Of a stretch of DNA of 15,242 bases, positions 5,709-13,372 are shown one piece after another; position 1 is the first letter of the stretch, and each line of letters starts with the position of its first letter. Source of the stretch: an uncultured Eubacteriales bacterium (GTDB lineage Bacteria > Bacillota > Clostridia > Christensenellales > Aristaeellaceae). Both the position numbers and the translations under genes were made by a program. The notes under the pieces are model-generated. The model searched no databases, was not told where the DNA came from, and saw only the letters and a list, made by a program, of their open reading frames with translations. The stretch is taken from positions 1 through 15,242 of the forward strand of contig CALVPU010000274.1 of NCBI GenBank assembly GCA_944353735.1, read 5' to 3'.

Positions 5709-6643
5709 GAAACTCCCTCCGCATCGCGCACATAGGGGACAAGCAATCCTTCCGGCATACTCGTTTCCAGGGTCGCCAACCGCTCGCAGAGCGCGACCGC
5801 TTCCGCATCGCTCAGGTCGATCTGCGGCGCGTGCATGTGTCCCGTCTCCAAGCCGCGGCGCTTCAGCCCACACTTGAACAGCGCCATATTCGCGCCCGCA
5901 CCAAGCGCCTCTACAAACCGGTTGGCCAAGCGCTGCCATTTCTGCGCCGCCGCGATGTCGCCCCTCCGCCATGATTCATAGACCTTCACGAACGGCTCTG
6001 GATACACCGCGCTGACGCCCGAAACCGTGCCCGCACACCCCATCGCCAGGGCCGGGAGGAACAGCCTGTCCGCGCCCTGAACGACCTCGAAACGCTCGTC
6101 GATTTCGAGGTATTCGTACGTGCGCACCATGTCCGCCAGAGAGTACTTGATGCCCACGACGTTGGGACAGGCGTCGAGGATGCGGCGCACGACATCGCAC
6201 GTCAGGTCGTTTGCCGCACACTGGGGAATATTGTAGAGGTATGCAGGAAAATCCCGCGGAATCGCCTGAAGGACGCGGACGTAATAGCGGAACATCGCCT
6301 CGGGATTTGTGCCAAAGAAGATCGGGGTTACGACGCCGATGCCGTCGGCGCCGCAATCGCACGCATGGCGCGCAAGGCGGACAGTTTCTTCCGGATCCAT
6401 CGCGCCGACGTGAACGTACACCGTCGCGCGTCCTGCTGTCTGGCGAACCACCGTTTCGGCAACCCGCATGCGTTCCTCGGAGGACATCAAAAACATCTCG
6501 CCCGTAGTGCCACAGGGATACAGGCAGTGCACGCCGCGCGCCAGCAGGAATTCCGTCATCTCGCGCAGGGCGCCCACCATAACCTTTCCACTTTCATCAA
6601 ACGGCGTTACCATAGCGGTCGTAACTCCGTACAGCTTCTTCAT
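5702..6643 (-). CDS. DapA/NanA-family class I aldolase (N-acetylneuraminate lyase or relative)
   Basis: A 313-residue TIM-barrel pyruvate-dependent aldolase or synthase. The carboxylate-binding motif GTTGE is at 45-49, the catalytic tyrosine Y137 is in YLYNIP, and the Schiff-base lysine K166 is in GIKYSLAD. These residues are shared by dihydrodipicolinate synthase, N-acetylneuraminate lyase and keto-deoxy-sugar acid aldolases, so the family alone does not settle the substrate. A sialidase-like gene directly downstream and a sugar transporter upstream favour cleavage of a nonulosonic acid to pyruvate plus an aldose over lysine synthesis. I chose the ATG at 6643 because AAGGAG stands 9 nt before it; an ATG at 6661 overlapping the previous stop (ATGA) has no good ribosome binding site. 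The full chain appears intact. Confidence 0.85.
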   Translation of the reverse strand: MKKLYGVTTAMVTPFDESGKVMVGALREMTEFLLARGVHCLYPCGTTGEMFLMSSEERMRVAETVVRQTAGRATVYVHVGAMDPEETVRLARHACDCGADGIGVVTPIFFGTNPEAMFRYYVRVLQAIPRDFPAYLYNIPQCAANDLTCDVVRRILDACPNVVGIKYSLADMVRTYEYLEIDERFEVVQGADRLFLPALAMGCAGTVSGVSAVYPEPFVKVYESWRRGDIAAAQKWQRLANRFVEALGAGANMALFKCGLKRRGLETGHMHAPQIDLSDAEAVALCERLATLETSMPEGLLVPYVRDAEGVSC

Positions 6644-6652
6644 CTCGCCCGA

Positions 6653-6658
6653 CTCCTT
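6653..6658 (-). promoter_or_regulatory. Ribosome binding site deciding the aldolase start
   Basis: AAGGAG on the minus strand, 9 nt before the ATG at 6643. It lies inside the alternative N-terminal codons that begin at 6661, which makes the shorter protein (starting MKKLYGVTTAMVTPF, the usual family beginning) the better choice. Confidence 0.65.
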
Positions 6659-8091
6659 CATCCGATCTTGCGGCGGACGTCCTCCGCATTTGTATCGCGC
6701 AGCGGCGTATTTGACAGCGCTGAGACCGCCGCGAGCGCGCCCGCGGCTTCACCGACTTTGGCGCATGTGGCGATATAGTGGATCATCCGGCTCGCCGGCT
6801 TGCCCGTCACCACGATATTGTCCAGCCCACGCACGATCAAGCTCGCCTTGGGGATTCCCCAACCGTGCTCGTTCTGTCCACAGTGCGGATGACCGCGCAC
6901 ATAGGTAAGAATATCGTCGCGCTCGGAGCGACCGGCAAGATCCTCGCGGGTAATCGCGTACTCCGTAAAGTCCCCGGGCTCATCGGACATGCGGATCGCC
7001 TTGGAGATGTTGGCATAGACATCCATCAGGTGGGCATGCTCAAAGCCCGGCACATAGTCCCGGAAGAAGCGATGCATCAGCCACTGCTGCTTGCGCGCCG
7101 CGCTGATCGCGCGGGAATAGTCGCGCGGATTCGCAACGTCCACGTCCTCAAAGCCGTCGCCAAATGTCGGATAGACGCCCATGTTGTCGCGCTCATAGAA
7201 GAACCAGACGTGTTCGCCGTTGGAGCGCTTGAGCGCAGCATATTCCGGATTGTCGGCGATGGCGCGGGCCAACGTCTTCATAAAGCCGTGGATGAACAAC
7301 GGATTGCCGCCGCGCACCAGCTGCTCCATCTCATTTGGATCCGCTTTCTTGCCCACCATCGGTCGCAGGAACCAGTCCTCGTCGTTCTCACGGATATACT
7401 TCAATAGCCGCATGATGTCCACGCCGCCGACGCGCACGAGCGTTCCCATATAAGCGTTGGAATGCGGAAATGGTTTGCCGGCAAACGTGCACACCGACGC
7501 GCTCTGCGAAGTATCCACGACGCGCTTTGCTTCAATGGCATACTTCGTGCCGTTCTCGCCCTGCACCACGACGCCGCGCACCGCGTTGCCGTCGAGCAGC
7601 GCGTCGATCACGGGCATCTGGTAGAGGATCTCTACGCCCGCTTCCTGAAGCAGCTTCAGCGAAACATAGCGGTAGGCATTGGGGTTGACGTACTGGTCGT
7701 TAAACGCATTCATCCACGAATCCGGCTTGCTATATGGAATGTAAGGATCCAAATCCGCCTTGTGCAGCGCCGCGGGGATGCCCTCACGCGCCATCAGATC
7801 GTAGTCGATGCGCGTAAACAGCGGATCCGACTGACCTTCCGCCAGCGCCTTGTTGAGGATCTCCCATGGAATGCCCGTGATCAACAGCTTGCCGTCGATG
7901 TCCAAAAATCCATCCAAGCCCCACGTGTCGATCTCCGCAGCCTGCCCGCCCAGCACCGCGTTGCGCTCGACGAGCATCGTCTTTGCGCCCGCGCGCGCGG
8001 ATGCAAGCGCCGCGCAGATGCCCGGGAATCCGCCGCCTACGACCAGTACGTCGACGCTGGCGAGCGGTTCCGCCGAATAGATCTTTTCCAT
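6658..8091 (-). CDS. FAD-dependent oxidoreductase (FAD_oxidored type)
   Basis: A 477-residue flavoprotein. The N-terminal Rossmann motif VLVVGGGFPG (15-24) with E42 at the end of the second strand (MLVER) binds the ADP part of FAD. LGGQAAEIDTWG (47-58) follows as in FAD_oxidored proteins, and the C-terminal GLDNIVVTGKPASR closes the FAD-binding domain. The middle part is a substrate domain that I cannot assign. It should be a cytoplasmic redox enzyme acting on the imported sugar or a product of it, but the substrate is unknown. The ATG lies 2 nt after the AraC-family stop codon, with an AAGGGAG ribosome binding site within the end of that gene, and the aldolase follows about 14 nt downstream, so it is certainly co-transcribed. 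A flavoprotein of this type is not part of the classical Nan pathway. Confidence 0.85.
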   Translation of the reverse strand: MEKIYSAEPLASVDVLVVGGGFPGICAALASARAGAKTMLVERNAVLGGQAAEIDTWGLDGFLDIDGKLLITGIPWEILNKALAEGQSDPLFTRIDYDLMAREGIPAALHKADLDPYIPYSKPDSWMNAFNDQYVNPNAYRYVSLKLLQEAGVEILYQMPVIDALLDGNAVRGVVVQGENGTKYAIEAKRVVDTSQSASVCTFAGKPFPHSNAYMGTLVRVGGVDIMRLLKYIRENDEDWFLRPMVGKKADPNEMEQLVRGGNPLFIHGFMKTLARAIADNPEYAALKRSNGEHVWFFYERDNMGVYPTFGDGFEDVDVANPRDYSRAISAARKQQWLMHRFFRDYVPGFEHAHLMDVYANISKAIRMSDEPGDFTEYAITREDLAGRSERDDILTYVRGHPHCGQNEHGWGIPKASLIVRGLDNIVVTGKPASRMIHYIATCAKVGEAAGALAAVSALSNTPLRDTNAEDVRRKIG

Positions 8092-8093
8092 TT

Positions 8094-9050
8094 CTAGTCT
8101 CCCTTCCGCCCGCCGTCGTCTGGAATCGCGGCGGGCACAATCTCTTGCGCGCGTTTTTTCCGAAATTGTTTCCGATAGACGCCGGGAGAGACCGGTTCAA
8201 AGCGCCGGAAATAGCGGTTGAAACTGCTGATTTCCGAAAAGCCCAGTGCAACCGAAATCTCTTTGAGCTCCATATCCGTCTCCGTCAATAAGCGCCTCGC
8301 TTCACTCATGCGCGTGTCGTCGATCAGGCGCTTGAGCGTCACGCCACGTTCCGCCATGACCGCGCGGTCGAGCTGGCGAATGCTCAAAAACATGTGCTGC
8401 GCGACCATTTGATTGGTGATCGGCGCAGAGATATTGTCCTTGATAAAGCGCTCGATGCTCTGCATGCGCTTGCGCAGGGAATCCTGCTCCGCCGGCTCCG
8501 GGCGCTCGCAGGGCACGATTTCCCGCGCGATGGAAACCACGAGTTGGATCATCAGGTTCATCACCATCTCGATCCAACCAGGCAAGCCCTGACTGCCTTC
8601 TTGAAAAATCTGCAATAACAGGTTCGTATAACACGCGTTGCTCTTCGTCTTAAAGCAGCTCTGCCGTTCAAATGCACGCGCGACCCACGCCAGACTGCTG
8701 TTCTCCACGCCATCGAGAAACACATATCCTATGGAAAGCTTGCACAAGTCGTCGCTGCTAAAGGGAATGGCGTGAAGCGCATTGGGCGCAAAAATGACCG
8801 CTTCGTTCGGTTGAACGGAGACTTCACCGTCCCGCAACCAGTATACCTGCGTGCCGACCAGCGGCAGATGCAGTTCATAATACGTGTGCTGGTGCATATA
8901 CGGCGTATAAGTCTGATTGGTCCGCTCGGTCGCCTGCTCAACATACCGGATGCTAAGGATCTCAATCGGCAGCGGCTGCGCTTCGCTGCGAAGGATCGTT
9001 GAATTCAGGCGTTGATTGCCTTTGAGAAAATCGCTTCTCTTTTCGATCAT
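8094..9050 (-). CDS. AraC/XylS-family transcriptional regulator
   Basis: A 318-residue regulator. The N-terminal half holds a cupin-like sugar-binding domain with HQHTYYELHL, then WLRDGEVSVQPNEAVIFAPN and LHAIPF, as in AraC-type sensors. The last hundred residues carry two helix-turn-helix units, the second in the canonical form ALGFSEISSFNRYFRRF followed by SPGVYRK. It probably senses the imported sugar or an intermediate and controls the operon. I start the protein at the ATG at 9050, which has GGAGG 7 nt upstream; 27 further open codons above it have no ribosome binding site and fall in a GC-rich intergenic hairpin. The gene is inside the operon, 141 nt after the binding-protein gene and touching the oxidoreductase gene, so the regulator level will follow operon expression. 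Confidence 0.92.
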   Translation of the reverse strand: MIEKRSDFLKGNQRLNSTILRSEAQPLPIEILSIRYVEQATERTNQTYTPYMHQHTYYELHLPLVGTQVYWLRDGEVSVQPNEAVIFAPNALHAIPFSSDDLCKLSIGYVFLDGVENSSLAWVARAFERQSCFKTKSNACYTNLLLQIFQEGSQGLPGWIEMVMNLMIQLVVSIAREIVPCERPEPAEQDSLRKRMQSIERFIKDNISAPITNQMVAQHMFLSIRQLDRAVMAERGVTLKRLIDDTRMSEARRLLTETDMELKEISVALGFSEISSFNRYFRRFEPVSPGVYRKQFRKKRAQEIVPAAIPDDGGRKGD

Positions 9051-9083
9051 CCTGATTCCTCCCCGGTTCGTCCGCGAGCGGAT

Positions 9084-9123
9084 CGCCGGGGCTGCCAAAT
9101 AGGGGGTGGAAGCCGCCCCGGCG
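9084..9123 (-). other. Intercistronic stem-loop after the solute-binding protein gene
   Basis: CGCCGGGGC (9084-9092) and GCCCCGGCG (9115-9123) pair perfectly over 9 bp around a 22-nt loop. No T-run follows on the minus strand, so it is unlikely to be a full terminator. Hairpins at this place commonly protect the upstream binding-protein mRNA and lower downstream expression; that role is inferred here. Confidence 0.55.
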
Positions 9124-9191
9124 GCGTCCATCAGACGTATGCCGGCAACATGCGCGACACGCTGGCGCTGGGGCAGCTTCCTCGTTCAAGT

Positions 9192-10751
9192 TCAGGCAGC
9201 CATCTGCTCCTGATACGCGGTTTCCGCCTCGTTCAGGATTCCCGCCCATTCATCCGCTCCGAGGGAAACGAGCTCTTCGATGAAGGCATCGTATTCCTCG
9301 ATCGGGCGGGTGCCCATGACGAACTTCGCAAACTCCGTCTTGGCAAGATCCCAGATCGACTGCTTGATCTCCTGGATGCGCGCATCCTGCTCGGAGCTCA
9401 GCGGCGGCAGCAGCGGGCGCTCGACGATGGTCCCGTCATTCAATTGTTCCTCATAGAAGTCATAGATATACTGCGCGGTGATCTCGTCCGGATTGGCGGA
9501 CGTACGGAACACCTCGATGGTGAGGTTCATCCACGCCGGGCAGAAATAGCCGTTGTTGACACCCATGTCCGAAGACGCCTGGTAGTAAGCATCCTCCGCG
9601 TTGGCGTACTTCTCGAGGATCTCGGGCAGCCACTGCGGGTTCCCTTCTTCGTCAATGTAGTACGTCTCGCCTTCGCGACCATAGCCAAACGTGATTGCGC
9701 CCTCGTCGCTATAGCACCAGTTCAGGAACTGCACCAGCAGCTCCGGATTCTCGGTATCAGCGCTGACAAAGAAAGTATCGATGTAGTTCGTCGGCTGCTT
9801 ATAGCTGCGGACCTCGCCGTAGGGATTTTCCAGAAGCGGCAGCGGCTCGAAGCGCGCATCGGGATCGATCGCCGCCAGCGCCGTGTTGATGCCGGAGGCA
9901 AAGGTCGGATTGTCGTAGAAGAAGATGAACCGACCGCTGGAGAGCTTTTCCTGCCACTCCGCCGTGCTGGTGGTCAGCCACTCCTCATCGAGCGCGCCCT
10001 GCTCAACCAGATTCTTCAGGTACAGGATGGCATCCTTGTACTCCGGCTCGATCATTCCCAGATGCCAGGCGCCCTCGTCGTCCATATAGGTGGTGAAGTC
10101 GGCGCCGAAACTGTTCATCCAGCTGTAATCGTCATCGCCGAGGATGCGGCCCGTGCCGCGTGCCGCCCAGCCGCCGACGTCATAGGTTTCGCACAGCGTG
10201 ACCAACACGTCCGCCAGCTCGTCCCACGTGGTGGGCATTTCCAGACCCGCCTCTTCGAGCAGGTCGACGCGGATGAAGGGCACACAGCCCGCCTCCAGGT
10301 TCTGGTCGACGCGAATCTGCGGCAGCGAGTAGATCTCGCCGTCCACCGTCGTGCGCCAGAGTTCGGGATACTGCTCGTAATACGCCATGATGTTGGGCGC
10401 GTACTCCTCGAGCAGGTCGGTCAGGCACAACAGTGCGCCGTCTTCGACCATCTCGCGCTTGGTCATGTTGAACAGGCCGAAGATGTCGGGCATGTCGAAT
10501 GCCGCGTACAGCGCGGTCATGCGGGTGTTGTAGTCGGAGCCGGGCACCGCCGTGATGTCGAGATCAATGCCCGTGCGCTCGAGAATCTGCCGCGTCGAGG
10601 CGACATCGTCCTGCACCGGAATGGCCGAGTTCTCGGCGCGCATATAGGTGATGGTGACGGGCTCTTCGGTGAGCAGTTCGCTCTCCGCAAGCGCGCCAGA
10701 CATAGCGAGCAGCATGCCCGCCACAAGCAACAAGCTGATGATCTTCTTCAT
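9192..10751 (-). CDS. ABC transporter solute-binding protein, LplA/YtcQ type, secreted without lipobox
   Basis: A 519-residue extracellular sugar-binding protein of the large group found with LplB/YtcP permeases. Residues 1-22 form a signal peptide (MKK, a hydrophobic core LLLVAGMLLAMSGALA) with an A-L-A cleavage site before ESEL. No cysteine follows the core, so the usual lipoprotein anchor is absent. The mature part has typical features: VTITYMRAENSAIPVQDD near the start, a tryptophan- and acid-rich body (DDYSWMNSFGADF, FLNWCYSDEG), and a C-terminal helix pair ending in a glutamine-rich tail. ATG is preceded by GGAGG at 7 nt. It is the third gene of the operon, after both permeases, 95 nt behind the second. 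It should capture the oligosaccharide that the downstream hydrolase and aldolase break down. Specificity cannot be read from the sequence. Confidence 0.9.
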   Translation of the reverse strand: MKKIISLLLVAGMLLAMSGALAESELLTEEPVTITYMRAENSAIPVQDDVASTRQILERTGIDLDITAVPGSDYNTRMTALYAAFDMPDIFGLFNMTKREMVEDGALLCLTDLLEEYAPNIMAYYEQYPELWRTTVDGEIYSLPQIRVDQNLEAGCVPFIRVDLLEEAGLEMPTTWDELADVLVTLCETYDVGGWAARGTGRILGDDDYSWMNSFGADFTTYMDDEGAWHLGMIEPEYKDAILYLKNLVEQGALDEEWLTTSTAEWQEKLSSGRFIFFYDNPTFASGINTALAAIDPDARFEPLPLLENPYGEVRSYKQPTNYIDTFFVSADTENPELLVQFLNWCYSDEGAITFGYGREGETYYIDEEGNPQWLPEILEKYANAEDAYYQASSDMGVNNGYFCPAWMNLTIEVFRTSANPDEITAQYIYDFYEEQLNDGTIVERPLLPPLSSEQDARIQEIKQSIWDLAKTEFAKFVMGTRPIEEYDAFIEELVSLGADEWAGILNEAETAYQEQMAA

Positions 10752-10846
10752 GATCTTTCCTCCATTTTCGCAGTCCTGGGGATGGTGCGGATCGGCCCGC
10801 GCAGATCCCGACCTCCTTTCGCCGCGCAGACCCTTCGTAGGCGGAA

Positions 10847-11740
10847 TTATCCCTTGATCGCGCCGATCATGACGCCGCTCTTGAAGTGGCGGCTGACGAT
10901 CGGGAAGACGACCAGTATCGGCAACATGGACATGATGATGATGGCATACTTTGCTGCCGATTCGGAGAGCATCTCGGCGCCAACTTCCGTCGAAGAGTTA
11001 TACGTCGTCATCGCCATCGACAGCGTGTCGCCGGAAAGCACGACGTTGCGGACGAACAGCTGAATGGGATATTGGCTCTTGTCGGTCAGATACAACAGCG
11101 CGTTGAAGAACCCGTTCCAGTGACCGACCGCGTAGAACAGCACCATCGTCCAGATAATCGGCTTGGAAAGCGGCAGAATGACCGAACACAGGATGCGCAC
11201 GTCGTTTGCGCCGTCGATATACGCCGCTTCCGTCAGGTCAAACGGAATGCCTTCGAAGAAGGTGCGCATGATGATCATGTTGTAGACGCTGATTGCGCCG
11301 GGAAGGATAAGCGCCCAGTAGGTATTCCCCAACCCCAGATTGGTAACCAGCATGTACGTGGGAATCATGCCGCCGGTAAAGAACATGGTGAACACCGCGC
11401 AGCGCATCAGCAGTTTGCGCCCATAGAAATCCGGGCGAGACAGCGGATAGGCGAACAACGCCGTCATGACCAGGTTGACGATGGTGCCGCTGACCGTGAT
11501 GACGATCGTGTTCCAGTAGCTGTTGAGGAAGTAGGAATCCTTCATCGCCGCGCGATAGGCGCGCAGCGAAAATCCCACTGGATGCAGCGTGACCTGTCCC
11601 GTCATGACCGCGACACCGTCGCTGATGGAGACGATAAACATATAATAGATGGGAAAGAGGATCACCAGACAGATCGCGATCATCAGGATAATATTGAACA
11701 CTTGAAAGATGCGATAGCCCACGCCCTTGTTCTGCCGCAT
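10847..11740 (-). CDS. ABC transporter permease, YtcP/LplC type
   Basis: A 297-residue integral membrane protein with about six transmembrane segments, for example 17-38, 76-98, 113-133 and 265-282. The cytoplasmic EAA loop that contacts the ATPase is clear at 171-194 (EAAYIDGANDVRILCSVILPLSKP). It ends with the family's typical HFKSGVMIGAIKG tail. It forms the translocation channel together with the product of the preceding gene. ATG has GGAGG 7 nt upstream; the ribosome binding site directly follows the stop codon of the first permease gene, so the two are translationally linked. No ATP-binding subunit gene is in the window; importers of this group usually share one MsmX-like ATPase encoded elsewhere. 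Confidence 0.93.
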   Translation of the reverse strand: MRQNKGVGYRIFQVFNIILMIAICLVILFPIYYMFIVSISDGVAVMTGQVTLHPVGFSLRAYRAAMKDSYFLNSYWNTIVITVSGTIVNLVMTALFAYPLSRPDFYGRKLLMRCAVFTMFFTGGMIPTYMLVTNLGLGNTYWALILPGAISVYNMIIMRTFFEGIPFDLTEAAYIDGANDVRILCSVILPLSKPIIWTMVLFYAVGHWNGFFNALLYLTDKSQYPIQLFVRNVVLSGDTLSMAMTTYNSSTEVGAEMLSESAAKYAIIIMSMLPILVVFPIVSRHFKSGVMIGAIKG

Positions 11741-11752
11741 GTTTTCCCCTCC

Positions 11753-12691
11753 TCACCAAAGGCTCGATTCGCCCAGCATCCGGCACACGCGGTTCGCAAC
11801 CAGCAGCATGACAAAGTTGGTCACCGTGCTGAACATGTCGATCGCGGTCGTATAGCTGTACTGCCCGCCGCTGAGTCCTTTTCGGTAGACGAACGTCGAA
11901 ATAATGTCCGAAACATCGTACGTCAGCTCGTTTTGCAGCAAAAGCACCTTTTCAAAGGAAACGCTCATGATGTTTCCGACCGCCATGATGAACATGATCG
12001 CGATCGTAGGCTTGATCGCCGGAAGCGTCACATGCACCGTCTGTTGCCAGCGATTTGCACCATCGATGACGGCGGCCTCGTAGAGTTGTTCGTCGACGTT
12101 GGTCAGCGCCGCAACGTAGATGATCGCACTCCAACCCAGCTCCTGCCAGAGGTTGGACAGCCAGTAGATCGGTCGGAACCATCCCGGGTCCTGCATGAAC
12201 AGATGCGCCTCTCCGCCCACGGCAACGATCATCTGGTTGATAATGCCATCGCGCGCCAGAAAGGTCGAACACATCGAGGCGACGACCACCACGGAAATGA
12301 AGTGGGGTAGATAGCTGATGTTCTGGATGATTCGCTGTCCCGACTTGGATTGAACCTCATTGAGCAGCAGCGCAAATACGATCGGGCACGGAAATACAAA
12401 TGCGATCTGCCCTAATCCCAGAACGATCGTATTGCGCACCAGCACCCAAAACGACGGATCCGCCAGATATTGCTGGAAATATTCGAGGCCGACCCACTCG
12501 CTTCCCCAGATGCCGCGCCGCACGCGAAAGTTGCGAAACGCAATCTGCAGGCCGTAAATCGGTCCAAACTTAAACACGAGAAAGTAAATGATTGGAAGCA
12601 GGGCCATCAGGTAGAGCCACCGACCGCGGATCAATTTGTCGCGCAGTTGGCTGCGCCTTGCGCTGCGAATTTTCATTTCCGTTGAGCTCAT
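11753..12691 (-). CDS. ABC transporter permease, LplB type (first gene of the operon)
   Basis: A 312-residue membrane protein of the LplB-type sugar permeases. Hydrophobic segments lie at about 25-50, 84-110, 125-145, 184-197, 229-245 and 285-302. The EAA loop is EAAVIDGANRWQQTVHVTLP at 205-224, extending to P228. The N-terminal tail is short and basic (about 24 residues). Start: GGAGG stands 10 nt before the ATG at 12691. It opens the operon; the next gene begins 12 nt after its stop codon. With the second permease it should carry an oligosaccharide or glycoconjugate into the cell. The family is normally associated with complex carbohydrates, not amino acids or ions. Confidence 0.93.
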   Translation of the reverse strand: MSSTEMKIRSARRSQLRDKLIRGRWLYLMALLPIIYFLVFKFGPIYGLQIAFRNFRVRRGIWGSEWVGLEYFQQYLADPSFWVLVRNTIVLGLGQIAFVFPCPIVFALLLNEVQSKSGQRIIQNISYLPHFISVVVVASMCSTFLARDGIINQMIVAVGGEAHLFMQDPGWFRPIYWLSNLWQELGWSAIIYVAALTNVDEQLYEAAVIDGANRWQQTVHVTLPAIKPTIAIMFIMAVGNIMSVSFEKVLLLQNELTYDVSDIISTFVYRKGLSGGQYSYTTAIDMFSTVTNFVMLLVANRVCRMLGESSLW

Positions 12692-12756
12692 CGCGAATCA
12701 TCCTCCGTTTCCGGCGCACAGCGCGCAATATTTTCTTCACAATCATGGCATTTATC

Positions 12757-12784
12757 TCTATACAAGCGCATTTTCGTCGCTCAA
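12757..12784 (-). promoter_or_regulatory. Candidate promoter of the transport and catabolic operon
   Basis: On the minus strand TTGAGC (12784-12779) and TATAGA (12762-12757) are 16 bp apart, about 65 nt before the first permease ATG. Each box matches four of six consensus bases. The surrounding 12700-12850 is AT-rich compared with the rest of the window. A second -10-like TACAAT (about 12796-12801) lies a little further upstream. A weak call. Confidence 0.4.
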
Positions 12785-12799
12785 TTGATGTCTTTATTG

Positions 12800-13310
12800 T
12801 ATCGTACTTTTATCCGCGCGTATATTGCAAAACGCGACATTTGTATTGACCGATTAAGACATTGCAGCGTTCCGCGTTTTTCAGCTTTGGACCGTCAAAA
12901 CTCTGATTTTCGACGAATTGCAAAATAATTCCCGAGTCCAATGGTCGCTTTTTTGTCCATCCATCCATAAATCCGCCTTCCGTGAAGGGCAACTTGCATT
13001 TTTAATCGCATTCGCGAAAATCCCGCACCGTTTCCTGAGAATTTTCATTTTTTCCCAGAGCGATTCAAAAACAGGACATGCGGCTGGTTTTCCCCGCGCT
13101 TCGACGCTCAGCCCTTTCGCGCGAAACAAAGGCGCGTAGCCATTGTCCACGCAGCCGCCAACTGACGATCGAAAACACGAACGCGCGATCGCGCAATGGC
13201 CTGCGTGTCGTGCAAGGCGCGTTGCGGGTCACGGCAAACCAGAGGTAAATCATCACTGCTCCCTCAATGGGCAGGTCATCACCGGTTCGACGCGCTTCGC
13301 CGATCCGTTG
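12800..13310. other. Gene-free region between the operon promoter and the carboxypeptidase terminator
   Basis: About 500 bp without a coding region that has both a ribosome binding site and plausible protein composition. The left part is AT-rich and probably contains regulator sites. A segment around 13008-13023 (CGCATTCGCGAAAATC) resembles one arm of the terminator hairpin at 13320 and may be a broken copy of it. No RNA gene was recognised. Confidence 0.5.
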
Positions 13311-13313
13311 AAC

Positions 13314-13358
13314 AAAAAACGCCGCACATTCGCGAACTGATTTCGCGAATGCGCGGCG
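13314..13358 (-). terminator. Rho-independent terminator of the carboxypeptidase gene
   Basis: Arms CGCCGCACATTCGCGAA (13320-13336) and TTCGCGAATGCGCGGCG (13342-13358) form a 17-bp stem with one G-T wobble on the RNA of the minus strand and a 5-nt loop. Six T residues follow in the minus direction (13319-13314). The stem begins 15 nt after the gene's stop codon. Confidence 0.88.
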
Positions 13359-13372
13359 CTGCATGCGGGCGC

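Noticed and set aside
5709..5972. Upstream extension of the sialidase-like gene, 88 more codons
   Set aside because: It would lie fully inside the aldolase gene in another frame; the ATG at 5708 has a good ribosome binding site and the domain begins right after it.
5702..6643. Lysine-pathway dihydrodipicolinate synthase (dapA)
   Set aside because: The active site motifs are compatible, but the gene lies in a sugar transport and hydrolase operon without other lysine genes, so a catabolic aldolase is favoured, though not proven.
9051..9131. Upstream extension of the AraC-family protein by 27 residues
   Set aside because: No ribosome binding site, Ala/Gly-rich content, and it coincides with an intergenic hairpin; the ATG at 9050 has GGAGG at the right distance.
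9012..11063. Long plus-strand open frame opposite the solute-binding protein gene
   Set aside because: Antisense shadow of a well-supported gene; its composition (Arg, His, Gln, Asp rich) is typical of the complementary frame in GC-rich coding DNA.
10886..12310. Plus-strand open frame opposite both permease genes
   Set aside because: Asp/His/Arg-rich shadow of membrane protein codons, without a start signal or recognisable motif.
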